Assembly: GCA_963726615.1 (NCBI GenBank)
Contig: CAVSCX010000003.1
Span: 310,001 to 374,000, forward strand
DNA length: 64,000 bases
Direction: 5' to 3'
Origin: CAWDZK01 sp963726615
GTDB lineage: Bacteria > Actinomycetota > Actinomycetes > JACCUZ01
In this document: positions 8,325 to 17,119 of the stretch, piece after piece
Layout: the number at the start of each line of letters is the position of its first letter
Numbering within the stretch: the first letter of the stretch is position 1
The notes under the pieces: model-generated
What the model was told of the DNA's origin: nothing
What the model saw: only the letters and a program-made list of their open reading frames with translations
Databases searched by the model: none
Program-made: the position numbers and the translations under genes

Positions 8325-9847
8325 GCATCCACGAGCTCGACGTGTTCCTGCTCGTCGGGGCCGTCGTCCTGCTGGTGTCGATCGCGGCTGTCCGGCTGGC
8401 GGTGGGGAGCGGCCTGCCGACGCTGCTGCTCTACCTCGGCGTCGGCCTGGTGCTCGGCGAGAACGTCCTCGGGCTGGGCTTCGACGACGCCCAGCTGGCG
8501 CGGGTGCTCGGGTACGCGGCCCTGGTCGTCATCCTGGCCGAGGGCGGGCTGACGGCGTCGTACTCCAGCATCCGGGCGGCGGTGCCGTCGGCCGCCGCAC
8601 TGGCGACACTGGGCAGCGCGGTCTCGGTGGCGGTCGTCGCGGGCGCGGCGCACCTCGTGCTCGACGTCGGCTGGCGCGACGCCCTGCTCATCGGTGCCGT
8701 GCTCGCACCCACCGACTCGGCGGCGGTCTTCTCCGTCCTGCGCAAGGTGCCACTCCCCCCTCGTGTCGGCGGCCTGCTCGAGGCCGAGTCCGGCTTCAAC
8801 GACGCACCCGTCGTCATCCTGGTGGTCGCCCTCGCCGGGTCGGAGGCCCCGACCTGGTGGGGGCTGTCGCTGCTGATCGGCTACGAGCTGGCCCTCGGCG
8901 CAGTCGTGGGCCTGGCGGTGGGGTTCGCCGGCGCCTGGGGCGTGCGTCGGATCGCGCTGCCCTCGTCGGGTCTCTACCCGTTGGCCGTGCTCGCGCTCTG
9001 CGTGACGGCCTACGGCGCGGCGGCCGTGGCGCACGCGAGCGGCTTCCTGGCCGTGTACCTGGCGGCCCTCGTCCTGGGCAACGTGCGGCTGCCGCACCGT
9101 CCGGCAACGCGCGGTTTCGTCGAGGGGGCCGGCTGGCTGGCGCAGATCGGCCTGTTCGTCATGCTCGGCCTGCTCGCGACGCCCTCCGAGCTGGGTTCCT
9201 CCGTCCTGCCGGCTTTGGCCATCGGGCTGGTCCTGCTCGTGGTGGCCAGGCCGCTCGCCGTGATGGCGTCGCTGCTGCCGTTCCGGTGGTCCCTGTCCCG
9301 GCTCTCGTTCCCCGGGTGGTGGCACTTCCCGACCACGCGCCCCGAACTGCTGCTGCTGTCCTGGGCCGGCCTGCGCGGCGCCGTACCCGTCGTGCTCGCC
9401 ACCGTGACGGCAGACCAGGAGATCTTCAACCTGGTCTTCGTCCTGGTCGTCGTCTTCACCCTCGTCCAGGCACCGACGCTGCCCTGGGTCGCGCGAAAGC
9501 TCGGGGTGGTGGACGAGGAGGAGGCGCACGAGCTCGACATCGAGTCGTCGCCGCTGACCAGGCTCGACGCCGACCTGCTCCAGGTCCACGTCGCCCCCGG
9601 ATCACGTCTGGCCGGGGTGGAGGTGGTGGAGCTGAACCTGCCGAGGGGCGCCGCGGTCACGCTGATCGTCCGCGGCGGGCAGGCGTTCGTGCCGACGTCG
9701 AGCACGCCGTTGCAGGTGGGCGACGACCTGATCCTTGTCGCCACCGAGTCGGTGCGCACCGAGGTCGAGCGCCGGTTGCGCGCCGTCTCACGCGGCGGCC
9801 GGCTGGCCGACTGGCAGAACCCGGTACGCCGGCCCCGGCGCCCCTGA
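8321..9847 (+). CDS. K+/H+ (or Na+/H+) antiporter, CPA1 family with TrkA-C domain
   Basis: This 508-aa cation/proton antiporter is most like the potassium/proton antiporters NhaP2/CvrA. About 12 hydrophobic helices cover residues 1-390; within them lie VILAEGGLTASYSSI, the ion-site motif LAPTDSAAVFSVLRK and ESGFNDAPVVILV. The C-terminal cytoplasmic part (about 410-500, SRLAGVEVVELNLPRGAAVT ... VGDDLILVATESV) is a TrkA-C/RCK-C ligand-binding domain. The GTG start (8321) overlaps the cyclo-ligase stop, so the two are co-translated. The choice between K+ and Na+ cannot be made from sequence alone. Confidence 0.88.
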   Translation: MSIHELDVFLLVGAVVLLVSIAAVRLAVGSGLPTLLLYLGVGLVLGENVLGLGFDDAQLARVLGYAALVVILAEGGLTASYSSIRAAVPSAAALATLGSAVSVAVVAGAAHLVLDVGWRDALLIGAVLAPTDSAAVFSVLRKVPLPPRVGGLLEAESGFNDAPVVILVVALAGSEAPTWWGLSLLIGYELALGAVVGLAVGFAGAWGVRRIALPSSGLYPLAVLALCVTAYGAAAVAHASGFLAVYLAALVLGNVRLPHRPATRGFVEGAGWLAQIGLFVMLGLLATPSELGSSVLPALAIGLVLLVVARPLAVMASLLPFRWSLSRLSFPGWWHFPTTRPELLLLSWAGLRGAVPVVLATVTADQEIFNLVFVLVVVFTLVQAPTLPWVARKLGVVDEEEAHELDIESSPLTRLDADLLQVHVAPGSRLAGVEVVELNLPRGAAVTLIVRGGQAFVPTSSTPLQVGDDLILVATESVRTEVERRLRAVSRGGRLADWQNPVRRPRRP

Positions 9848-9970
9848 CTCCGCCGCGACACCAGCAACAGCGGAACACCAACGACGGCGAAACACACCCC
9901 CGGCGGCGAGTCGCCGTCCCCGGACGGGGTTGTGCCGTCGTCCGTGCGCGGACGCGGAGTACTGCCTGGC

Positions 9971-11311
9971 TCAGGTCAGCGGGACCCCGAGGACGGCGGC
10001 CGCCACCCCCAGCAGCGCGCACGCGCCGAGGGTGCGGAGCACCGACCACCGGTACCGGAACAGGAGCACCGCGGCGAGCAGGGCCGCGACGACAGCGAGC
10101 GGGCGCAGGGTCGTGACGTCCGGGACGTCGAGGTGCAAGGGCCCGGCGTCGCGGCGGTCCACCTCGGCGAACAGTGTGTGCAGGGCGAAGAACAGCGCGA
10201 GGTTCGCGATCACCCCGACCACCGCCGCGGTGACGCCCTGCAGCGCGGCGGCCACGGCCCGGTTGCTGCGCAGCCGCTCGACGTACGGCGCCCCGAGGAA
10301 CACCAGCAGCATGGCGGGCACGAACGTCACCCACGTCGTGAGCAGGGCGCCGAGCGTGGCCGCCACCCACGGGTCGAGCCCACCTGGGTCGCGGTAGGCA
10401 CCGAGGAAGCCGACGAACTGCAGCACCATGATGAGCGGGCCAGGGGTGGTCTCGGCGAGGCCGAGGCCGCGGACCATCTCCCCCGGCCCCAGCCAGCCGT
10501 AGGACTCGACCGCGTGCTGCGCGACGAAGGAGAGCACGGCGTACGCGCCACCGAAGGTCACGAGTGCGGTGCCCGAGAAGAAGAGGCCCTCGGTCGTGAG
10601 GGTGCTGCCGCGACCGGTGGCGACGACCACGACGAGCACGGGCAGCCACCACACGACCAGCCCGAGGGAGAGCACCCGGCCGGTCCGCGCGAGGCTGGGG
10701 CGGTCGTCGTGCAGGGCGTCGTCGCGGACGAGCGGCGCGGCGCCCTCGCCGGCGTCCCCGTCCGGTGCCGTCAGCGCATCGGGGCGGGCCCGCCCGAGCA
10801 ACCAGCCGGTCAGGCCCGCGGCGAGCACCACGACGGGGAACGGCACCGCGAACAGCGCCAGGGCTGCGAACGCCAGCACCGCGACCGCCACCAGGGACCG
10901 GCGCCGGAGGGCACGACGGCCCAGCCGGACCAGGGCCTGCGCCACGATCGACAGCACGGCCGGAGCGATCCCGGCGAACAGCGCCGTGACCGCCGTGGTG
11001 GTGCCGTAGGCGACGTACACCGCGGAGAGCGCGAACAGGGCGATGGCGCCCGGCAGCACGAACAGAGTCCCGGCGAGCAGCCCGCCCCGCGTCCCGTTGA
11101 GCAGCCAGCCGACGTACACCGCGAGCTGGGTTGCCTCGGGGCCGGGCAGGATGGTGCAGAAGTTCAGGGCGTGCTGGAACCGGCCTCGGCCGATCCAGCG
11201 GCGCTCGTCCACCAGGGTCCGCTGCATGACCGCGATCTGGCCGGCCGGACCGCCGAAGGACTGGAGCGCGACAAGGCCCCACACCTTGGCCGCGGTCCGC
11301 AGCGGGACCAC
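9971..11311 (-). CDS. chrA: Chromate efflux transporter ChrA
   Basis: A two-domain CHR-family membrane protein that exports chromate using the proton-motive force. The N-terminal half has the CHR signature FGGPAGQIAVMQRTLVDERR and FCTILPGPEATQLAVYVGWL. The second half repeats the layout with FGGAYAVLSFV, AETTPGPLIMVLQFVGFLGA and AALLTTWVTF-like segments. With GTG 11311 (VVPLRTAAKVWGLVAL) it is 446 aa; another GTG at 11332 is possible. An SD-like GGCAGGA supports 11311. The open frame continues to 11668, but that overlaps secDF. It lies 38 nt downstream of secDF on the same strand and converges with the antiporter gene. Confidence 0.9.
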   Translation of the reverse strand: MVPLRTAAKVWGLVALQSFGGPAGQIAVMQRTLVDERRWIGRGRFQHALNFCTILPGPEATQLAVYVGWLLNGTRGGLLAGTLFVLPGAIALFALSAVYVAYGTTTAVTALFAGIAPAVLSIVAQALVRLGRRALRRRSLVAVAVLAFAALALFAVPFPVVVLAAGLTGWLLGRARPDALTAPDGDAGEGAAPLVRDDALHDDRPSLARTGRVLSLGLVVWWLPVLVVVVATGRGSTLTTEGLFFSGTALVTFGGAYAVLSFVAQHAVESYGWLGPGEMVRGLGLAETTPGPLIMVLQFVGFLGAYRDPGGLDPWVAATLGALLTTWVTFVPAMLLVFLGAPYVERLRSNRAVAAALQGVTAAVVGVIANLALFFALHTLFAEVDRRDAGPLHLDVPDVTTLRPLAVVAALLAAVLLFRYRWSVLRTLGACALLGVAAAVLGVPLT

Positions 11312-11349
11312 GTCCTGCCCGGCCCCACCCACACGGGGCAGCGTAGGGG

Positions 11350-13680
11350 TCAGACCACCGCCCCGCTGCCGTCGCGCTGCGAGGAGCGACCGGTGGGTCT
11401 CGACGTCCGGACCGGAGGCGGCGGCGAGGGGCTGCGCCGCTCCAGCTCGATCGCCAGCGGGGCGGCGGTGAACATCGAGGAGTAGGTGCCGACCGCGATG
11501 CCGATGAGCAGTGCGATGGCGAAGTCCGTCAGGGAGTCGCCGCCGAGGACGGCGAGCGCCGCGAGGATGAAGACGGCACCCAGCCCGGTGTTGACCGTAC
11601 GGGGCACGGTGCTCAGGATCGCGGAGTTCACGACCCGGTCGAACCCGCGACGTCGCTGGGAGCCCCACAGCTCGCGCACCCTGTCGAAGACGACCACCGA
11701 GTCGTTCACCGAGTAGCCGATGACTGTCAGCAGGGCGGCGAGGAAGACGCCGTCGATCGGCTTGCCGAGCCAGGCGAAGACACCGACGAGCACGAGCACG
11801 TCGTGGGCCATGGCGCCGACAGCGGCCGCGCCGAAGGTCCAGCGGAACCGCACCGCCAGGTACAGCAGCTGCACCACCAGCGCGACCCCGAGCGCGATGA
11901 GCGCCTTGCGGCGTAGCTCGTCGCCGAGGCTGGGCCCGATCAGCTCGTCGCGCTGCTTGACGACGTCGCCACCGGATGCGTCGGCGAGTGCGGCCCGCAC
12001 TTCGGCCTCCTGGTCGTTGGTCATGTCAGCGGTGCGGATCGAGATGTCGTCGGCTCCGCTCTCCTGCACGACCGCCCGCGGGAAACCAGAGTCCGAGACG
12101 ACGGCTCGGGCCTCGTCGACGCTGATCGGCGCCGTCGTCGAGTACTCGACCAGGCGGCCGCCGGTGAACTCCACCCCGAGGTCGAGCCCGCGCCAGCCGA
12201 TGCCGGTCAGGGCCAGCACCAGTGCCGCACCGGACACGGCCAGCCACCGCCTGCCCAGGCGCATCAGGTCGGGGTCCCGCCTGGTGAGCCAGCTGCGGAC
12301 CCGCCCGGGGGTGGAGATGCCGGTCACGCCGGGTCGCCGTACGACGGCTTGTCGACGCACCACCCAGTCGGCCAGCACCCGGGTGATGACCAGGGCCGAC
12401 ACCATCGAGGCGAGCACGCCGATGCCGAGGGTCACCCCGAAGCCGCGAACCGGGCCGGACGCCAGGTAGAACAGCAGGGCAGCCGCGAGCAGCGTCGTGA
12501 CGTTCGAGTCGATGATCGCGCTCCACGCGTTGCGGAAGCCCGCAGTCACGGCCTGGCGCAGACCCTTGGCCGGCTCGGCGGCGTACTCCTCCTTCGCGCG
12601 TTCGAAGACGAGGACGTTCGCGTCGATCGCCATGCCGATGGCCAGCACGAAGCCGGCCAGCCCCGGCAGCGTGAGCGTCGCACCGAGCCACGCCAGGGTG
12701 GCGTAGCTGATGAGCGCGTAGCTCGCGAGCGCGACGACCGCCAAGGCACCGAGGAGCCGGTACACCACCATGATGAACACGGCGGTCAGGGCGACGCCGA
12801 TGAGGGCTGCCTGCGCGCTCGCCTCGATCGCGGCCGCACCGAGGGTGGGGCCGACGGTGCGCTGCTCGATCACCTCGACCGGCACCGGCAGCGCGCCACC
12901 ACGGATCAGCACCGCGAGGTCCTTCGCCTCGTCCGGGGTGAAGTCACCGGTGATCTGGGTGGCACCACCGGCGATGCCGACGTCGCAGGCCACGGACGGG
13001 TCGACCTGCGGCGACGAGATGACCTGGTCGTCGAGGACGATCGCGACCCGCCGCTGCGGGTCGCCCGGCGGCGCGCAGGCCGCGGTCCCGGTGAGCTGCT
13101 GCCAGGCGGAGCCGCCGGACCCCTTGAAGTCGATGGACACGTACCACCCGCCCAGTCCCTGCGGGTCGATCTCGGCGGACGCGCCGTCGACGCCGTCACC
13201 GGTCAGGGCGGCCGGGCCGAGCTGGATGTCCTGACCCGTCTCGTCCGGCAGCACCACGGCGTCGCCGGGCTCCGTCGGCTGCTGCGACGGCTGGTCCGTC
13301 GGCGAGGGTGAGGACGTGGACCCCGGTGGCTGCACACCCTGCACCGGGTGGAAGGTGAGCTGGGCCGTACGGCCGATCACGTCGGCGGCCTCGCGCGGGT
13401 CCTGCAGGCCGGGCAGCTCGACGATGATGCGCCGGTCGCCCGAGCGGGTCAGCGTGGGCTCCGCGATGCCGAGCGCGTCGACCCGGCGCCGCAGCACTTC
13501 GACAGCGCGGTCGGTGGACTCGGAGTCCGCGGTGACCGTGGCCGAGTCCCTGGTCTCGAGGACGATCTGGGTGCCGCCGCGAAGGTCGAGACCGAGGCGG
13601 ACGGGAGTCGTGGCGGTGATCCACACGGCACCGGCGAGGATGCCGAGGGCGACGAGCGCACGGACGACGGGTGCGGACAC
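11350..13680 (-). CDS. secD: Fused SecD-SecF protein translocase subunit
   Basis: SecDF uses the proton gradient to help pull proteins out of the SecYEG channel. The 776-aa protein joins both halves. The SecD part has RLGLDLRGGTQIVLETRD, the large periplasmic P1 region (from about residue 30 to 265) and GFVLAIGMAIDANVLVFERA. The SecF part, from about 460, has LGVEFTGGRLVEYS and TVIGYSVNDSVVVFDRVRE. GTG 13680 is preceded by GGAGG at good spacing; the frame extends to 13704. Actinobacterial housekeeping secD and secF are usually separate genes beside yajC/ruvB, so this fused copy beside thiol-oxidation genes may be an accessory paralogue. Confidence 0.92.
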   Translation of the reverse strand: MSAPVVRALVALGILAGAVWITATTPVRLGLDLRGGTQIVLETRDSATVTADSESTDRAVEVLRRRVDALGIAEPTLTRSGDRRIIVELPGLQDPREAADVIGRTAQLTFHPVQGVQPPGSTSSPSPTDQPSQQPTEPGDAVVLPDETGQDIQLGPAALTGDGVDGASAEIDPQGLGGWYVSIDFKGSGGSAWQQLTGTAACAPPGDPQRRVAIVLDDQVISSPQVDPSVACDVGIAGGATQITGDFTPDEAKDLAVLIRGGALPVPVEVIEQRTVGPTLGAAAIEASAQAALIGVALTAVFIMVVYRLLGALAVVALASYALISYATLAWLGATLTLPGLAGFVLAIGMAIDANVLVFERAKEEYAAEPAKGLRQAVTAGFRNAWSAIIDSNVTTLLAAALLFYLASGPVRGFGVTLGIGVLASMVSALVITRVLADWVVRRQAVVRRPGVTGISTPGRVRSWLTRRDPDLMRLGRRWLAVSGAALVLALTGIGWRGLDLGVEFTGGRLVEYSTTAPISVDEARAVVSDSGFPRAVVQESGADDISIRTADMTNDQEAEVRAALADASGGDVVKQRDELIGPSLGDELRRKALIALGVALVVQLLYLAVRFRWTFGAAAVGAMAHDVLVLVGVFAWLGKPIDGVFLAALLTVIGYSVNDSVVVFDRVRELWGSQRRRGFDRVVNSAILSTVPRTVNTGLGAVFILAALAVLGGDSLTDFAIALLIGIAVGTYSSMFTAAPLAIELERRSPSPPPPVRTSRPTGRSSQRDGSGAVV

Positions 13681-13800
13681 GGGTGCCTCCGGGGGCACGG
13701 GCACGGTGCGGCGACGGGTCGCGCGGACCGTGCGGATGGCTGGTGGGGCGCGGCGGCGAACGTCTGTCGGCGCGCGGCGGTGGGTGCTGTGGCGCTCGGG

Positions 13801-14244
13801 TCAGGCGAAGGCGAGCGCAGGCGGGGCCCGGTCCCGGCGCGCACCGGTGCGGCGCTGCACCCGCGGGGCCGTCGTGGCGACGGTCAGCAGACCGAGCGAC
13901 AGGACCGCCACCACGAGGATCCCCGCGGCGACGGCGCCGGCAGGTGCCACCGCACCGGGCCGCATGCCGCGACGCGCCGTCTCAGCCGTGGGCGCCGCCT
14001 GCTCGCGGGCACCGCGCCGTACCCCTGCCCGGGCAGCGGCCCGGCCGTCACGGTGGGCGCTGCTGTACGTCGACGCGGCGGCCGCGACCGAGCTCCGGGT
14101 CGCTGTGCCCGCCGGGTACGCGACCTCCCCGGCCCGCGCGCCTGCTGTCGGCGCCAGGAGGAGCGCAGCCAGGACCGCACAGGCGGCGAGGAGCACAGCG
14201 ACGACGCTGCTGGCTCCGCGGTGCGCGCGGGTCCTGGGGGTCAC
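13801..14244 (-). CDS. Hypothetical exported/membrane protein
   Basis: This 147-aa protein has an N-terminal signal-anchor (VVAVLLAACAVLAALLLAP, about residues 14-32). An Ala/Arg-rich extracytoplasmic middle follows, then a second helix near 107-127 (AVAAGILVVAVLSLGLLTV) and a basic tail. I do not recognise the family. It lies between the VKOR/DUF929 pair and secDF on the same strand, with a strong hairpin (14260-14308) separating it from VKOR. A connection to secretion is only suggested by position. Confidence 0.55.
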   Translation of the reverse strand: MTPRTRAHRGASSVVAVLLAACAVLAALLLAPTAGARAGEVAYPAGTATRSSVAAAASTYSSAHRDGRAAARAGVRRGAREQAAPTAETARRGMRPGAVAPAGAVAAGILVVAVLSLGLLTVATTAPRVQRRTGARRDRAPPALAFA

Positions 14245-14259
14245 GGGCTCATCCTTGTC

Positions 14260-14308
14260 GGGGCGGCGGGCTGTCCACGGTACCCGTGGAGGGCCCGCCG
14301 GCTGCCCC
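14260..14308 (-). terminator. Hairpin terminator after VKOR gene
   Basis: TCCACGG (14274-14280) and CCGTGGA (14284-14290) pair around a 3-nt loop. GC-rich flanks (GGGGCGGCGGGC and GGCCCGCCGGCTGCCCC) extend the stem with small bulges. It starts 9 nt past the VKOR stop on the minus strand. There is no U-tract, as is usual in actinomycetes. Confidence 0.65.
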
Positions 14309-14316
14309 GGACGGCG

Positions 14317-14787
14317 TCACGCCTCGCGGAGAGCCGTGGCGAGGGCCACGACCCCGAACAGTGCCACCGCGAGCACGTGCACGACGGTGCACCACAGGCA
14401 GATCGCGTCGACACGGAACAGCTCCGCCCACACGAGGTACAGGACGAACAGCGCGCCAGCCGCGACCGCGGTCAGCCTGGCACGGTGGACCGCGCCGACG
14501 CGCGAGCGCCAGGCAACCGGAAGGCAGAGCCCCACCATGAGGACGAAGAACGCCAGCCCGAGCACCGCCACGGGGACGCCGAGCAGCTCCGAGTAGGAGC
14601 TCGTCGTCACCTTCACGCAGTTGATGACACCGGTGTCCGGACAGGCGAGCGTGGTGGACGAGGAGTAGTGCTCCACGGTGAGGTACGCCGACACCGCGAC
14701 GCCGAGCAGGGCGAGCGCCAGCGAGGCGGGGCCGGCCCACCGGGGGGCGCTGACCGTCACGCCGACCTCGGCAGGAGCGCCGCTCAC
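14317..14787 (-). CDS. Vitamin K epoxide reductase (VKOR) family protein
   Basis: Bacterial VKOR re-oxidises DsbA-like proteins and passes electrons to quinone, driving disulfide formation in exported proteins. The GTG at 14787 overlaps the stop of the DUF929 gene (GTGA), giving 156 aa. The four-helix fold is visible, with the loop cysteine pair C49 and C57 (CPDTGVINC), the conserved SSYSELLGVPVAVLG following, and the CxxC redox centre C130-LW-C133 in a late helix. All catalytic cysteines are present. The partner DUF929 thiol protein is the upstream gene. Confidence 0.92.
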   Translation of the reverse strand: MSGAPAEVGVTVSAPRWAGPASLALALLGVAVSAYLTVEHYSSSTTLACPDTGVINCVKVTTSSYSELLGVPVAVLGLAFFVLMVGLCLPVAWRSRVGAVHRARLTAVAAGALFVLYLVWAELFRVDAICLWCTVVHVLAVALFGVVALATALREA

Positions 14788-15710
14788 CTCGCCTGTGCCC
14801 CGGCGACCGCCTTCGCGGCGGCCGTCACGCCGGGCGAGGTGCACACGTCGGCGGGTTGCCCGGACGTGGCCTCGCACAGGGCCGCCGTGAGCACGTTGGC
14901 ACTGCCGTCCACGGCCTTGGCGACCGGGCTGGTCGGGTCGGACAGGGACGCGGCGATCTCGGCCCGGGACATGCCCTTGAGCAGCTCCGGGCTGTAGGTC
15001 GCGCCGGACGTGACGTACTTCCCCGCCACGTCGAGGAACGGGATGCTCCCCTCGGACGACGTGTACGGCGGCTTGTTGTAGGTCTGCACGATCTTCGCGT
15101 CCGCGGGGGCGAGCTCGTCCAAGGGCTCGTACACATCGCCGCTGCGAGTGTTGCCGGCGGTCTCGACCCCGGTGAAGGACAGGTAGTCGCTCGTGTACGC
15201 CGCGCCGTGGAAGGACAGCGTCTGGGTGTCCGGGTAGACGTCCTCGGTGGCCGAGTGGCTCGCGCCGAGCCGGGACCACGTCCCGAACCGGGAGAGCGCC
15301 ACCACGACCGGCCAGCGCTCCGCGGCGCAGTAGGGGCAGTACTCCGCACCGACGTAGAGGACCTTGGGCTTCCCGCCCTGCTCGAGCAGCGGGGCATCGA
15401 TCTTCGCCGGCGCCGTCTGGGCGGCGCCGACACCGATCGTGTCCAGGACCGCGGCGGGCACGTTCGTCACGTCGCGGACCACACCCGCCGCGGCGGGTCC
15501 ACCGCTCGTGGCGCCGGTCGAGGGGCTGTCCGATCCGGACCCCAGCCCGGCCGCCTTGGCGACCACCAGGCCGATCACCACGACGAGGACGAGGCCGAGA
15601 GCCCCACCCGCGAGGAGAACGCGACGGCGCCGGGCGGTCCGCGCCTCGGTCGCTCGCATCGCGGCCACCCGCTCCCGACCGGCGGCCCTCGCGTCGACCC
15701 GGCTGCTCAT
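14784..15710 (-). CDS. DUF929 thioredoxin-like membrane-anchored protein
   Basis: This 308-aa protein has a cytoplasmic N-terminus, one membrane helix (about residues 31-52), a Gly/Ser/Thr linker and an extracytoplasmic domain. The domain has the line VLYVGAEYCPYCAAERWPVV, with a CPYC redox motif at 125-128 as in DsbA/glutaredoxin-type proteins. This is the DUF929 family. ATG 15710 has GGGAGG upstream at good spacing, so I prefer it over the frame start at 15737. It is translationally coupled to VKOR. I infer a DsbA-like oxidant of exported proteins, with VKOR as its re-oxidase and SecDF nearby as exporter. Confidence 0.87.
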   Translation of the reverse strand: MSSRVDARAAGRERVAAMRATEARTARRRRVLLAGGALGLVLVVVIGLVVAKAAGLGSGSDSPSTGATSGGPAAAGVVRDVTNVPAAVLDTIGVGAAQTAPAKIDAPLLEQGGKPKVLYVGAEYCPYCAAERWPVVVALSRFGTWSRLGASHSATEDVYPDTQTLSFHGAAYTSDYLSFTGVETAGNTRSGDVYEPLDELAPADAKIVQTYNKPPYTSSEGSIPFLDVAGKYVTSGATYSPELLKGMSRAEIAASLSDPTSPVAKAVDGSANVLTAALCEATSGQPADVCTSPGVTAAAKAVAGAQAR

Positions 15711-15825
15711 CGGTCTGCCTCCCTCGGCGCGGCGCACATCACGGTCCTGCAGGCTACGTCGTGCGCCTGGGCGCCGGCTGGGACAGACACCCGGCCGTGA
15801 CCGGGCCGAGACACGGCCACCGGTG

Positions 15826-16095
15826 TCACCAGGCCCGCGGGTCCGGCCGGCGGCCCGGTCGGGCGGGGGTCGCGTCGGGTCCGGCCCGGCGCACCGAGGT
15901 GTCGTCCAGGTGCCGGCAGTCGGCGGCCGGCATCGCCCGCACGTAGGTCTGACCCGCTCCGGTCGTGTAGCGCACGACGACCCGCCAGCTCCCGTCGGAG
16001 CGGGAGCGGTACTGGTCGAGCAGCGTCGCGACCCGGAACCGGCCGTCGTCGTGCGGGGCGAGGATCTGGGTGACGACGGCTCGGCCGGGTCGCAT
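15826..16095 (-). CDS. Small hypothetical protein
   Basis: This 89-aa product begins MRPGRAVVTQILAPHDDGRF and has a mixed alternating pattern (FRVATLLDQYRSRSDGSWRV, VVRYTTGAGQTYVRAMP) that looks like a small beta-sheet protein. A Pro/Arg-rich tail follows. Codon use fits coding DNA. I do not recognise the family. It stands alone between the DUF929 gene and the RTX gene, and it may be preceded by a terminator hairpin at 16187-16223. Confidence 0.5.
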   Translation of the reverse strand: MRPGRAVVTQILAPHDDGRFRVATLLDQYRSRSDGSWRVVVRYTTGAGQTYVRAMPAADCRHLDDTSVRRAGPDATPARPGRRPDPRAW

Positions 16096-16186
16096 CGGGG
16101 CCTCTGGCGCGCTGGTGGCTGCTCGTGCAGCCGGACGGCTCGACCCCGGACGACCTGACCGTAGCGTGAGGCAACAGCCTCAGCGA

Positions 16187-16223
16187 CGACGAGGGCCGGG
16201 TCGTGGCGACCCGGCCCTCGTCG
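16187..16223 (-). terminator. Perfect 17-bp hairpin terminator
   Basis: CGACGAGGGCCGGGTCG (16187-16203) pairs exactly with CGACCCGGCCCTCGTCG (16207-16223) around the loop TGG. It lies 33-69 nt past the stop of the RTX gene on the minus strand, so it most likely ends that transcript. Confidence 0.85.
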
Positions 16224-16255
16224 ACTCTCGTCGACTCTCGAAGATCAGTCAGCGA

Positions 16256-16855
16256 TCAGTCGTCGTCGCCGTCCTCGCCCTCGTCGTCGTTGTCGTCGTC
16301 GTTGTCGTCCTCGTCGTCGTGGTCGTCGCACTGCTGCCCGGAGCTCGCCGTGGGGGCGTCGTCCTCCTCTTCGCAGTCGTCGTTGCCGTTGTCGCCGTCG
16401 AGCTCGTCGTCGCCGGTGCCGCCGGACAGGTTGTCGTCGCCGCGGTTGCCGTGCAGCGAGTCGTCGCCGTCCTCGCCCCACTCGTCGTCGTCCCCGGTGC
16501 CGCCGGAGATGCTGTCGTCGTCCGACCCGCCGCGAAGCGCGTCGCGCCCGGCGAAGCCGAGGATCCGGTCCCGGCCGCCGCCGCCGAACACCCTGTCGCG
16601 CCCGCTGGACCCGCAGAGCAGGTCGTCGCCGCCGCGCAGCCGCACGACGTGGCCGGAGCTCTTCACCACGACGACGTCGCGGTGCCGGGTGCCTCGCACG
16701 ACGTGCGCGGAGCCGGAGTCCACGACCATGGTCGCCGCCTGGCCGGCGCAGGTGGGGGTGGCCGCTGACACCGGCAAGGCCTGGTAGCCGAAGAACGCGA
16801 AGGGCAGCGTCGCGGTCAGCGACAGGGCGCGGAGCTTCTGCCGAGAGAGGGTCAT
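16256..16855 (-). CDS. Secreted RTX-repeat calcium-binding protein with acidic tail
   Basis: From ATG 16855 (MTLSRQKLRALSLTATLPFA) this is 199 aa with a signal peptide that ends near ALPVSAATP. Residues from about 75 hold degenerate glycine/aspartate nonapeptides of the hemolysin type (GGDDLLCGSSGRD, GGGGRDRI, GGSDDDSISGGTGDDD, GGTGDDELDGDNGND) that form calcium-binding beta-rolls. The last 40 or so residues are almost all Asp/Glu/Asn with a lone Cys and His. Such a tail is unusual for this family and may buffer Ca2+ or other cations. The gene is divergent from the sigma-factor gene. The frame extends to 16915, but the signal peptide sets the start. Confidence 0.8.
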   Translation of the reverse strand: MTLSRQKLRALSLTATLPFAFFGYQALPVSAATPTCAGQAATMVVDSGSAHVVRGTRHRDVVVVKSSGHVVRLRGGDDLLCGSSGRDRVFGGGGRDRILGFAGRDALRGGSDDDSISGGTGDDDEWGEDGDDSLHGNRGDDNLSGGTGDDELDGDNGNDDCEEEDDAPTASSGQQCDDHDDEDDNDDDNDDEGEDGDDD

Positions 16856-17119
16856 GAGGGTGGGCTCCCGTGGTCCGGCCGAGTCGCTCGATGCGTCCGG
16901 CGTCGCAGATGTCATCGCGGAGCGCCGCTGCGGGGATACGGCTCAGGACGTGACAGTCGCCCGGACGGCGCATCGCAGACGGTTTCCGGGCGCACCGCGG
17001 GGCCACCGTTGGGCATCGCTTTGCCTGGGGGAAACCCGGACGTGGAATCGTGCTCAGCCCGGCGCCCGTACCTGTCGATGGTGCTCTGGAACACGGAGCG
17101 AGAACGGTCGGAGGACGGC

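Noticed and set aside
8219..9589. 456-codon minus-strand frame opposite the antiporter
   Set aside because: Gln/Asp/Arg-rich antisense shadow; the plus frame shows clear antiporter motifs.
13801..14244. Small exported protein as YajC of a Sec operon
   Set aside because: It has a signal anchor and a second C-terminal helix and lacks the YajC pattern of one N-terminal helix followed by the conserved soluble domain.
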